Shown: one piece after another, positions 10,552-22,300 of the stretch | How positions within the stretch are numbered: position 1 is the stretch's first letter | How the letters are laid out: the number at the start of each line of letters is the position of its first letter | Assembly (NCBI RefSeq): GCF_003073045.1 | Contig: NC_037594.1 | Span: forward strand, 26,852,927 to 26,916,926 | Reading direction: 5' to 3' | From: Pomacea canaliculata | Taxonomy: Eukaryota; Mollusca; Gastropoda; Architaenioglossa; Ampullariidae | Length of the DNA: 64,000 nucleotides | The notes under the pieces: model-generated | What the model saw: only the letters and a program-made list of their open reading frames with translations | Database searches by the model: none | Told to the model about the DNA's origin: nothing | Position numbers and translations under genes: made by a program

Positions 10552-13500
10552 TTACACTTTCAGGTGTTTGTTTCTGCTGTGGAGTAAATAATGAAGCAGA
10601 CGACAAGCATCGCAGGCGATAACGACAGTAAAGATGGACGAAAGGGTCACAACACAAATCAGTCCAACGGCTTGAGAAGACAGGCGCTGGTCAGGGACAC
10701 TGGTCTTCTTGCGGACCTGCTGGCTCATCTCTTTAGTCTCCACCTTTAACTCTTTCTGTGCTTCCTTCACTTCCTGCTGGACACTTTCCGGACTCTTTGC
10801 AACTGGAAAGTGGCAATTGCAATTGGTGCAGTAATCTATCTCGTCCATATTTTTTTCTTCCTTTTAGAAAAGGAGAGAAACAAAAGAAAGTATGATTTAA
10901 ACGATAGCTGTTATTTTCATAATAAAAAGATTTAAGAGTATCTTCTTGCTAACGATGCTGAGATATTAATGAATGCAGAATTAATAAAAAGTTTTTTTTT
11001 TACTTGAATGTCGGTAATAAATCTTTATTTTTGTGTTGACTGAGCTGGGCTGTAGCTACTTTTCTGTCTTTTACATATTGAAATTATTGTTGTCCACTAA
11101 ACAAAAGGACGAACTGAAAATTATTAAAAATTAAAGGAGCTAATAAAACTTGCATTTTAAAAATAGAGACAACACAGATAACACTTCTAAATATTTCATG
11201 TGTATATATATAGTATCAATAATTTTATAATATACGACATATTGTGGTTTTACTTGGCTTACAGCGTCCCGGCGATGGAGTAGCCAACGAGAGGTAGACG
11301 TGGACACGACTGAGTACCGGACACGAAAAAATGTTCGACATACTGATAGGTATCTCTCAGCGATTTCCAGATTACAGTTAATGGATGTTTATCTTAAAAA
11401 TGTGATGTAGTCACTAACGTAAGACATACCCAAGGCTGCTTGATACCATTGGCAGACTCGTTAAAGTTCTCTTCCGGAATTTCTAGGGAGGTTGCATTCT
11501 GTTCAGACTCGTTGAGGGAATCACAGCCAAACTTTGCAACTTCAGACAAGAAAAGCAGCAAAACAAACAAACAAACAAACAAACAAACAAACAAACAAAC
11601 AAACAAACAAACAAACAAACAAACAAACAAACAAACAAAACAACCCACATAAACGAAAAAAAGACACAACAATAAAAACAGGTTATTGAACTTTTCGTTG
11701 TCGATTTTTAAAATTATATTTTTTTTAGTCTGCGTATTTAACACGACCGTTAACTGTAATCATTATTCATAGCACTTGCTGCAGACAGAATACAACTGGC
11801 GTAGCTGTCAATAATGTCGCCATGGCTGTCTCTGTAATCAACACAAACAATGTTATTGACAAAACAAAACATCGCGTCATTGAGCTTGCATCTTTTGCTC
11901 CTCTGATTACACGAATGCCAGATAACACACTTGCCCCTGCTGACGAAATAGTAACCGCCTAGGAAACGATGAGTTCGTTCCGACACCTAGCATTAGGAAA
12001 TATTATTGGCATTCTGGACAATCTCTTCTTGTGTGTGCGTGCGTTCGTGTGCGTGTGTGTGTGGTGCAGGAACTCATGTGGGTATATGGACATATGTCTG
12101 TACTTATGTTATTTGCATTTTAATTTTCCGTGAGGGTTTATTTGTAATCGTTGATAACTTTTCATAGCTGTCGTTTGATCTATATGACCTTTGAACTCAC
12201 CCTGTGAAAACACTGGACGATTTTCATCCTCATCACTGTAGACTTCAACTTCGCAAAGCGTGAGGCTACGTCCTGTCTTTGAGATGTTGACATAACGACC
12301 CCATATTGACCCCGTGCATGTCAGGTTCTTCAGGTCCTGGGCAGTGCCATTAAAATATAGACATTGCTTGCGTTCATTGTTTCTGTCATTCCAACGATTT
12401 ACATCGACCGTAAAGTTGGTCAGTCTGTCATCTGGAAAATACATTTAAAGGTGGTCTACAGTATCTGCCATCTGAAAAATACATTTAAAGGTGGTCTACA
12501 CTCTATAGTAGCTGTTAACTGGAAAATACATTTAAAGGTGGTCTACAGTACTATTTTCCCCATATGCTCTGTGCTTGCCACAGACGTGTGTCTTGTGACA
12601 CGAGAGCGAAAGAAGAATAAAGAAGGCTGGATAGAATGACTGCTGGTAGAAGTGCGAGAGCTAATAGGCCAGTGGACCGGATTAATCTCAACCCCGTCTA
12701 ATCAAAAGTATTCATTAGAAACTTACCTTGGGCAGAGAAGTAACCGAGTCACACATTCAAAGGAAAAAATACCGACGAGTCTGTGTCAGGCAACAAAATA
12801 TCCTGAATTGGGTATCCATTATATATATATATACAATCTGTCTAATTTAATTTAGTGAAACTGTAAAGATTAAACGCAGCCATAAATTTTATTCCATTTG
12901 TTTAAAACAATAGTCCCTAATGTTAACCTATGTAAGTTTTCCTCAGTTTACTTACACTCTGACGAGTCTGCAATGGTGATGTATGACACCAGTCTCAGCC
13001 TCCCCAAGTCCACCGTCCACCAGTGAGTCTCTGTGACAGGTGATACTGTACGGCTGCACCATGGTCTGCCCTTCACTGAACCATCAACTGCGTATCTTGC
13101 TTTAAAGTTCTCAGGTGAATACCAACTTCGCCAGCACTCTGCCTTTAGCGCATAATTTTTTAGCGCTGTGTGGAAAAGGAAGATCGAAAAAATTGTCAGA
13201 ATGGAAGCAAGTCAACATCAAAATGTTTACAAAATTGCCGGTTTGTCTTTTTTGTCACTGTTGTGCACCGTCTTGAGGGATAGCATAGGATTTAAAAAGA
13301 AAACAACCTCTGTGGTAAGCATAAGATGTCTGAAAGTTCCTGTTTAACATTCTCTGTTGCTTTGATACTTACTGTCCACATGTCAGTTCTTACCGTCAGT
13401 CTTTATGTGTGAAATTAGTCACATTACACCTCTCAGTCGTCCAAACAATCCAAATAGAACCAAGTGGTATTTTCAAGCAAAGTAATGCTTAATTGGATAA

Positions 13501-14836
13501 ATTAAAATATTTAAAATTCCTTATGGCAAGTACCTTAATGCACACACATACACATAAATAAATAAATACAGAGAAAGAGAAAGGAAAGTGGTGCGCATTT
13601 ATATGTAGAAATCTGTTCTTATTTCATCCTCACTTATCTCATGTCTCGTGTGTTAAATATCATCACAAGTATTTCTATCTCTATCCTTGACACAAAGAAA
13701 ACCAAAAATCGAAACTCAACGTCACCTTTGTTCGTACTTGACCTGCCCATGACCCTGACATTACACAGCTCGAGGTCACTGGGTCTGTTCTGACGGATCC
13801 GCACGTATCGACCCTTGACGTTGGGGACGTTACACGTGATGTTGACTGTGACGTAGAGACCGTTATGTACCACTTCACGGGTGTTACACCAAACGAAGCA
13901 GGCCGTGTCCTGGAAGGTGTTGCATGAAGTTGTCCCGATGTCCACGCTGATTGAATCTGTGAACAGGAGCAGAACACAGGTTAAGGTGCGCGAAAACAGG
14001 TGTTATATACTAAGATCAAGTAAAATAAAAGAATAATAACGGTTTAAACATCTGGGTAGGTCGGTAAATAAACAGATAAGTGGAGAGAAAGAGTGGAAGA
14101 GAGAAGGAAAGGGGTGGTCGCCTAAAATTAAAAACTGTCTATAAGGGAAAGCTGCTCAGGAAAACTTAATTATACACATAGCGATTTATTGGTTTAAAGA
14201 TAAATCATTTCAAGAAAACCTGTAAAGGGTGAAGAGGATAATATATACTGAGTTGTGTGTGTTTTACTTACCAGTGTCATTAGTGTCAGCCTCAACTACA
14301 ACGCTGTTGATGAAGAAGGTTGTGTTCAAGTCCAGCATCCAGACTTTGCGGACGTCGGGGGACATGTCGGAATGTGTGGGAGAACAACAACCAGGCTGGG
14401 GAGTCGACTGTGAATAACCTTTAGAGATAAATTTAAGAAAAAGTTATCTTTAGCTAGAAGAGAAGGATTTCCCTGAAACGTGGTTTCCAAATGTCAAATG
14501 TCCAAAAGTCAAACGCAAACATTTATAAACAGATATATCATGATCTTCTGTCATAAAAGAAACAATTATTAATTAGAAAAATGTTTGATCAAATAAAGTG
14601 ACACCTAAATTATGTGTAACCTAAGTGTAAATATAGAATTGTTATTACTTATTATCACTGAAGCAGACTATACAGCAAAAATATCACTTCAAGACAGACT
14701 ACTAAAAGGGAGAGACAATCGGACATGTTGTTTGGTCATTGTCAGCAGAGCATTGAAAGTTTTATCCCGAACAATTGTCAAGTAAACTTTTTATATTTAA
14801 TTTAACCTAACTCTACCCATTAAGGAACAACAACAA

Positions 14837-14874
<38 letters not shown>

Positions 14875-15294
14875 ATAACAACAACAACAACAACAACAAT
14901 AATCACACCTTCTTAGTAACGTTCTTAGAGTGTGAATGGAATTAATAATTATAAATGGAAAGATTTGTTAAATTTAGTTGTAATAAAGAGGTAATAGGTA
15001 CAGATGAACCAAACCACGTGCTTTTAATTAATAATCTCTTAACTTGCACAATAAAATTGATACTGTGACATATTCTAAAAACCCTTAAACATGAAACATT
15101 AAAACATTAAGGTAAACGTTATAATAAGTATGCTTCTCGTTCTGAACAGCCACAAGTAGGACTATCACAATCTCGAGGGTTTCCGAAGGAGCAAATTTAA
15201 CAAGTAGATAGTTAGTACAAAAATCACACTTACTGTACTTCAGCAAATTGTTCAAGAAAGGAAGTATTAACTGGAATAAGAAAACAACATCCAT
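10552..15294 (-). CDS. Gene 2: FTP/fucolectin-like single-pass membrane receptor, seven exons
   Basis: Exons are 15294-15234, 14418-14272, 13956-13726, 13165-12956, 12431-12201, 11539-11430 and 10860-10552, giving 432 aa with consistent phases. The signal peptide begins MDVVFLFQLILPF; an in-frame ATG nine codons upstream is less likely as it precedes polar residues. The first domain has LDLNTTFFINSVVVEA and VDIGTTSCNTFQ with NVKGRYVRIRQ. The FTP domain is at about 147-293 (ALKNYALKAECW, HWWTVDLGRLRLVSYITIA, TNFTVDV, SIWGRYVNIS, LTLCEVEVYSD). Exon D contains no Met, which makes it easy to miss. The stalk is the shortest of the cluster (about 37 residues, N-glycosylation sequons NES, NAT, NES). 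Helix about 393-415, tail of 14-15 residues. The fucolectin Arg-x-Asp motif is replaced (ADSSEC). Confidence 0.85.
11560..11640. repeat. (AAAC)n microsatellite beside a splice acceptor
   Basis: About 18-19 AAAC units. On the minus strand they read TTTG and sit a few tens of bases before the gene 2 stalk-exon acceptor at 11540, the same place as the CTG run in gene 1. Confidence 0.93.
12421..12552. repeat. Triplicated ~54-bp segment carrying a 3' splice site
   Basis: Three imperfect tandem copies of a segment with core AATACATTTAAAGGTGGTC. On the minus strand each copy ends in TGTATTTTCCAG or TGTATTTTTCAG. The last copy in transcription order (lowest coordinates) supplies the acceptor of gene 2 exon E at 12432. 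The other two are duplicate acceptor-like sites upstream. Confidence 0.8.
14829..14900. repeat. (CAA/CAG)n microsatellite
   Basis: Mixed CAA and CAG triplets in the first intron of gene 2. Confidence 0.9.
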
Positions 15295-16593
15295 GGTTCC
15301 TTGGATACTTGAGTTTTCCACGACCAGCCTTCTCTAGGTTTGTGTTTGCTTTGTGTTACACCAGAAGATCTCACCATTCACGTGCTTCCTGCAATACAGA
15401 CACATCCATAGCAGCTAAAGCCTGATGGTGGCTGAGGGTGTTCACAATCTACAAACCAAAAAGCTTCCCTTTCCAGCAACACAAAGGAATAGGAAAAGCA
15501 ATACATGTTGATATTTGAGAGGATTGTGACAGTTTCATTTTGTTTCAGTGTTTTGTTCTGTGTGAACAGACTTGCCATCTGAGCCCTTGACAGTCAGTTT
15601 TGTCAAACAACCTTGGGGATGACATACGCTCGATAAAACTCTCATTGTTCCATACATACCTGTGAAATAGTGAGCAGGTAAAATGAGGAGATCCCAAACA
15701 CTATGCTCGTATGCAACACCAATTCTTGTCATACTTGCTTTGTAAATTAAAAAAATCTGCGGACATTCAGTGTTTCTCTTTTCAGAGGCATTCTGGGTTG
15801 TTTTTATTTGATGATGATCAAGATTAGGCTTTATTATTGAGCTACAATCTTTCTAAAGACAGTGAGTCAGATCAATAGACAATCAGAATGAAAAAAAACC
15901 ACACAAATCCAAAAATATTTGAAGATGTATTTTCAATGAATATTCTAAAAGAAAACACAATTCATAAAACTTATAAAGAGATAGTTTCAATGTATACACT
16001 AACAATAAAAAAAAAAAAGGTGAAATGTCACGTTGACCTGAGATGCAAGGTTCTGAAGTTCTAAATCGTTTGTGACCAAAATTTTGAATGGAAAAGTCTT
16101 TTACTTACATTCGTGTCTAAAATGTAGCTCTTCTCTCAGACCTGAGTGCGGCGAGGGAGAGATAAGAAGTGAAGAGACTGGTGTGACAGCATGAAGCTAC
16201 CAACATGAAATCCCATGACACACCTGTCCATGTTCCATATGACAATTCCGGGCTCTCTTTTTGTCACAAAATTTAAAATACTTCAGAACACAAAAGAGCA
16301 CTCACATTTTATTGCTTCGAATCCGGTGTTTCAGGATGTTTCATTGTTAAATTGTTAGGCTCACAGAAAATGCCATCCATCAGCCAACGTGGTGCCTGAA
16401 ATTCATGGGCAGTTCTTTTTTATTCAATGTTGTGGATGTTTGTACAGCATTAGCTTCAAGCACGACCTGCAAATATGCATGTCAAAATAAAATTTATAAA
16501 ATAGACACAATATGAAGGTCCAAAATATGGCTTCTACAGACGAGATAAATCGTGTTCCAAGACAATGATGCCAAGATAGTTATTCAACACAGT

Positions 16594-16594
16594 T

Positions 16595-16650
<56 letters not shown>
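16594..16650. repeat. (ACAG)n microsatellite
   Basis: About 14 GACA units in tandem. Confidence 0.95.
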
Positions 16651-16651
<1 letters not shown>

Positions 16652-16964
16652 TGAAAAGAAGGGGACAGCGTATCTTCTGTTTCTCGATCAATGGATATCT
16701 ACCCGAGAGGTTTACCACTCGTGGCAGTATTGTCGCACTTTATTTATATGCATTTTTTTTATTTAACTGCACTCAAGCCTTTGCTCGTTGTTTCTAAACT
16801 TCGATCGACATTTTATTGCATGGCACCATTAACCGTGTGTAGTGTCCGTGAAAACAGCAGATATTCTTTCGTTTGTAAAAAGCAAGCAGCGCTGGATCCA
16901 AACCCTCTCCCAACCCCAACAAACAGTTCAACGCTGAACTACGCACACATCGAGCTACAAAAAA

Positions 16965-17060
16965 ACAACAACAAAAAAAAAAAAAAAAAAAAAACAACAA
17001 CAACAAACAAACAAAACAAACAAACAAAAACAAAACAAAACGAAACCAAAAATCCCCCCA
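16965..17060. repeat. A-rich / AAAC low-complexity tract
   Basis: Long A run followed by AAC and AAAC units. The open frames on both strands here are artefacts of composition. Confidence 0.9.
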
Positions 17061-17300
17061 AAAAACCCCAACCCATCCAAAGATCTTATCAACAACATCA
17101 TCAACAACACAAAGAGATTTAAAAAAAAGGTGCAATGAAAACTTCACAAGAATCGACTCAAAATGACAAAACCAAAATTTATGCCGACCACCTTGCTGTC
17201 AATAAGTTCGTGTCATGCTGTTGACGGCGGTGTTGACAAACATATACTAAAGGCAGTGGACACAGACTCTATCTCATTTCACCTTTTGTACCTTCCTTCA

Positions 17301-18247
17301 TGTCAGGGACGCGTTCACTTCACACTTTCATACACCGTCACACATCACTCGAACTCACTGACGGCCATCGTCCCCACACGTGTTCTTTTCACACAGATAT
17401 CACAGAGATTTGTCGTGGGCAAACAAGATTTATATAATTCAACATTTAACATTAAACACATACAATATTGAAAATCATGTACGGTGTAACATCGGTATAA
17501 ATGTCTTTTGCGGCGTCATTCAGTTAAGTTGATCGTCCGTTTTTCTTTCGAAAAGTTCTCAAATTGCTACTTATAGTTTGGCTTCTGGTATGTGAACTTA
17601 TTCATACTTCCACGCTGTCCGAAGCGATCGCCCAAGAATAAACTTTCTGGTAAAATCCTCCCTGAATTTCACATATACTATACTGCATCCCAATGTTAAT
17701 GATCGTAGTCACTCTCCTTTTCTGATTACACATTAAACAACGATAAGTGTTTTTCCTTTACGTCATGTCCTTTCTTAAAATCCACAGTTGTAGTCTTCTT
17801 ATGTTCTCCGTCTTAACAGAGTCGTACAATGACTAGTTTGACAGTTCTTCTCTTCTTGAAAACTCTCACAATTTTCAGTTCTTATAAGGGGTAGATGCTT
17901 TCTTGGCCGACATGTAGGTGGCGACCACAAATAAATATTCTGGAACAACACACACGTTCCCAAAACGGACAATCCATACACTCTGTCCGCTCCTTGTCCT
18001 TTCTCCAAGCCGTCTCTGTATCCACACGTACAGTCAGCTCTCTCCTCAGTTTTCCGCCCGTCCTCTCTCCCAAAAATCTTCTCCGTCGTCTGCTGTCTTC
18101 CAAATTATTTTCACTCCCACTACAATCTAAAATTACGTCATAAAATGACGTCGGGTTCTGATGACGCAGCAAAAACACTCATATACTGGTAAGGGCAATA
18201 ATCTCTGACTAACAACAGACAGGGGCAACAACCCCCTGTTCCTAACA
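17301..18247 (-). mobile_element. Fossil solo LTR, minus orientation
   Basis: On the minus strand this begins TGTTAGGAACAGG and ends CCTGACA. It aligns along much of its length with the plus-strand copy at 49490-50212: TTGTTGCCCCTGTCT near the start, a shared CGACGTCATTTTATGACGTAA block, and ACAAATCT-TGTG near the end. TG...CA ends and two dispersed copies identify an LTR. No internal retroelement genes adjoin it, so it is a solo LTR. Superfamily cannot be told from an LTR alone. It looks older and more diverged than the other copy, and the flanking 5-mers match only roughly. Confidence 0.7.
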
Positions 18248-19387
18248 CTGCAACTTATCAGTTTCGGGTGAACAGCAGAGAGGACAAGGGAGAGTTTTCC
18301 AGTCACAGGCCCAGCAACCAGGTCTTTATATACAGTATATATAAAAGGACATTTTTGGACACTTTCAGCTAGGAGCGGGACCTGGAGCAGAATTGTGAGA
18401 GCCGACTGTTGATGGACATTTGTATGGACTGCTCTCTCTACAGGCTTTGTCGTATTAATTCTTCTTCTCTCTCTGTTTCTTTGTCTCCGTCTCCCACTTC
18501 TCCATCTACGCCCGCCATTACAAGGTCCCCAACTGTCTTCCCGTCCACCCTGTCAGCGCGTGGACACGTGACCCTGCTGTACCCCGGGTGCGGCGAAGCC
18601 TTCCTGAGCAGCAAGTTGGTCACGTGGACCCCTGCTCCCTGTCTTTAATTAGACAAAAAACTAGACTAACTGATCTCAGCACGAAAATGGTCAATGATTG
18701 ACAGAACTGCACCATTGTGACTCTAGTTATAACAATGGAAATCTGATTCTTTTGTGGCTGGCACACCACAAGAAAAAGGAAAATCTTTTTGTGGGTAAAA
18801 AATCATGGCAGGTCATAAATAAATCACATCGTGCTCAACTAGTGTGACACAAAACGTATTTCGTATCAAGCGTGGTGTTTCATTTCTGAAACTTGTCTCC
18901 TGTAAAGGAACCAGTTTTGTCTTTTTCTCGGTGATGCCCTTGGGGTGTTCCTGGGTGTTCCTGGTCTCCTCGAGACGGACTTCCAGTCTCTATCACGCAG
19001 ATGAGGAAAGAGATGATTTTCTGTTAGTCCGCGGCTGAGTCGCCTCTTCCTACACATGGTGTGTCCCTGGTCGCCCTTTGATGCTGGACCGATTGAGGGA
19101 AGTTCGCAGGTACTAAAACTATCCCACCCCGCCTTGGCCATCCTGTCCTGTCATTAGCAGGAGATGTGGCAACTCGACAAGTTTATGGCTGGTGGTCTAA
19201 ACTCTGACCAAACTTTGCTAAAAGTAGAAAATATGTTTTCTACAATTGTGAAGGTATTTTTCAGGGTGATGATTCGAACAGGAGGTTTAGACAAGGGCTA
19301 CACCGGCAGTATGATGCAGTTGTTGGATGCCGAAGGTGGTCGAGACAAGGGAGACAAGGGAGACAAGGGAGACAACAGCGAGAAGAG
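18248..19387. other. Gene 3 upstream region
   Basis: Spacer and presumed 5' region of gene 3. Just before its start codon is a stretch with three tandem copies of GGAGACAA. The leader from about 19262 (after TTTTTCAG) resembles the leader of gene 4 after 28020 (also TTTTTTTCAG), so a spliced non-coding 5' exon is possible. Other open frames here are unsupported. Confidence 0.4.
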
Positions 19388-22300
19388 ATGGCAGGAGGTC
19401 GGTGGTTCTCACTGACTTCCACCATCTGTCTCCTGTTCTATGGTAAGTGCACTGTATGGGTGAGTTGAGTATCTTTGTATTGCTTACCGGACCTTTCTAA
19501 CACGAGCACCCTTCTCTGCAAAATATACAGCAGACGACAATAAAAAGCATGTGATGTACATTGACCGGCTGAAATGAAGTTTGGGTAAAGTAAAATGTCT
19601 TGACATATCTTCACACAAAAGTACTGAATACACATTTTGATGCAGTTTATTTTCAATTGTTTTTAATCGAATTGTCTAAAGCTCTAATGATCTTCCTATT
19701 TTGTAAAGTTACCGATCGCTTGCAATTACGAGAATACTCTAGATTGTAATTTGTAAACACTCGAGCTAATTAATATATAGTGAATTTTTAAAAAAAGTTT
19801 ATTTATTTACATGTCTTTATGTCTTTAAAATGTCTTTCGAAATGAAGATACACTGAGGTTTTCGCACTGTATCTTCATTTCGAAGGTTGCTCGAGACTTG
19901 GTGTGTGTGCCGACTGCTGTTATCTCGCTCAACTCTCGCTAAATACAACATACGAGACTTTGTGTGGCCAACTATCAACGCTTGGTCTGCCGACACCTCT
20001 GGTGATGGATTTGAATGAAACATTCTTCATCAATCACATCATGATAGAAACAGCGACAGAAAGTTATGGTAAGACGCGCACACACACACAAACACAAACA
20101 CAAACACAAACACAAACACAAACACAAACACAAACACAAAGAAGATCAAGAAAGTCTTTAGAAGAAGAAGCCTTGTTTTCTCTGGGAAGGAAAATACAAC
20201 AGACTCAAGAAATCAGTAGTCTGTAAACCTATCAGTGAAGGAGGGTTTTAAGTATGTGACTTCTACTCCTTGATATCAACAATAAAAATTAAGTGGCTGA
20301 CAAGAACTGATGAAGATAACAGGTTAACAAGGACTATTTAGGAATTTATTCTCTACTAAAAACTTAAAGTTGGGGGCTGAGTATACCAATGTTATTATGC
20401 ACAAAGTTCAAAACCTTTTTTGGAAAGATGTGGCTAAACATAATAAAAATTTTCTAATAATTACCTCCCCCAATCATCAGATGATTTCGTGTGGCAATTA
20501 TACATTACAATAGGAATACAGTTAGAGCACGAACTCTATGTCCATGGTTAGAGATGGAAGGTATATCAAGGTAAGGTAAATGCAAATATCACACAAGTTG
20601 AAGACCTAGTGAGTAAACAATCAGATATATCCTTTTAAGAAGTGCAAAGAAAATATTCAACACATTTTCTATGATGTGAGGGGATAACACATGCTATCAG
20701 ACATTATTAAAACTAGATAGGATGTTTACTGACAAGCAAGGTCTTGCACTTTGTGTAAATAATTATAATTTAATTTATGAAAGTCATACAGGATAACAAA
20801 ATATATATATTTCAATGAACGTCGTTTGGAAAAATTTGTCTTTTCATAACATGTTTAGAAAACATTGCAGTTATTTTCTTTCTCTTCTCTCAAACACTCC
20901 GTTTTATTACCTCAGAGCAGCGTGCAGGTCAAAGTTCACATCTAACGTTTGTGCGCAGATTCCATTGACGTAGACATTGGGACTACGTCCTGTGGCTCCT
21001 TCGACGACAACAAATGTTACATCACGTGCTCATTGCGCCATGTTGTTCAGAATAGTTCATGCTACGTGACGATGAACGTCACGTGTGACGTGGACAACGT
21101 AAAAGGGCGTTACGTGCGAATACGTCCTAATAACGACTATGCTCTGGTGGTCTGTGACGTAAATATCACGGGCTTTCCGGATCGGGACAAAGGTTACGTA
21201 TGTTGTTATCTAGAACTGTGACGACATATTTTGTCTTATTTTTGCAATAGTTTTGCCCAGCGAGTCACGAGGCCACATGGAAGCTGGTTATGTGTTGCTA
21301 AAAAAATTCTTTACTATTTCATGCAGACAAATACAACTAAATTGTAACCTACTGAGTAGTATTCATGTCCTTTGCCGATAATTTCTATTACTAAGATCGT
21401 TTGAGCATGTGATTGTATTATTGGTGTGAGAATAATATATAGAGAGACATGTGTATGTAGTATGTCTATGTAGTGAATGCGATCACTATTAATTAGGATT
21501 TGAGTACTATGACCAATTTCTGAGGACTTTAAAGTGACAAATCATTTATTTTCTTTGTTAGTGTTGAAAAATTTTGCGCTACGTGCACAGAGCAGTCAAA
21601 GCGCAACATACCTTAACTGGACACCCAACAGGGCGGTTGACGGCAACAGGAATGGTGTAATGAATCAGCAGTCGTGCACTCACACAGATCCCCCGAGCAA
21701 AGACAACACCCAGCACATCCACTGGTGGCAGGTGGACCTCGGCAAGCTGATACTTGTGTCATACATCATCATCGCCAACCGCGTGGACTGCTGCCGTGAG
21801 TAGAGATCTTATAACACGTGGACAGTGAGGAAGAATTCAGTCAGAGGAAAACACGTGGTCATACAGGCATTTGTGTAAAGTAAGTTTAGTGCCAGGTGTA
21901 GGTTTTAACCCCGAGTGTAGTGTGTTTCAGGTTACCGGGATCATTGCTGCGTGCGTGGGTGTGTTCCAGCTCTCAGACTGGCCAACTTCACCGTGGAGCT
22001 GGGGCGTCTGGAGTCCAACCGCAGCATCAACTACACGGTGTGTCGTTACTTTGACGGCGTTGCTGGACAGTTAACCAACCTGACGTGTACCCGGTCCATC
22101 TGGGGTCAGTTTGTCCGCATATCATTGATAGGGGAGACTCTCACACTGTGTGAAGTGGAGGTTTATGGCGACACCGATGACAAACAACTTACGGGTGAGG
22201 TTGCACCACAACGTTTTGATAACCTCAAATGATAAGTAAGGATCCTCCTCCTCCTTCTCTTACTCCTCCTTCTCTTCCTCCTCCTCCTCCTCCTCCTCCT

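Larger units (their letters stand above)
15295..17300. other. Spacer between the divergent halves of the cluster (part 1)
   Basis: Upstream side of gene 2. It holds an ACAG microsatellite (16594-16650) and an A/C-rich tract (about 16965-17060). Several open frames on both strands are low-complexity or lack any family resemblance. The promoter of gene 2 should lie near its start, but I cannot place it. Confidence 0.4.

Noticed and set aside
11394-11744. Minus-strand open frame with repeated VCLF units
   Set aside because: It is translation of the intronic TTTG microsatellite running into the real stalk exon in another frame.
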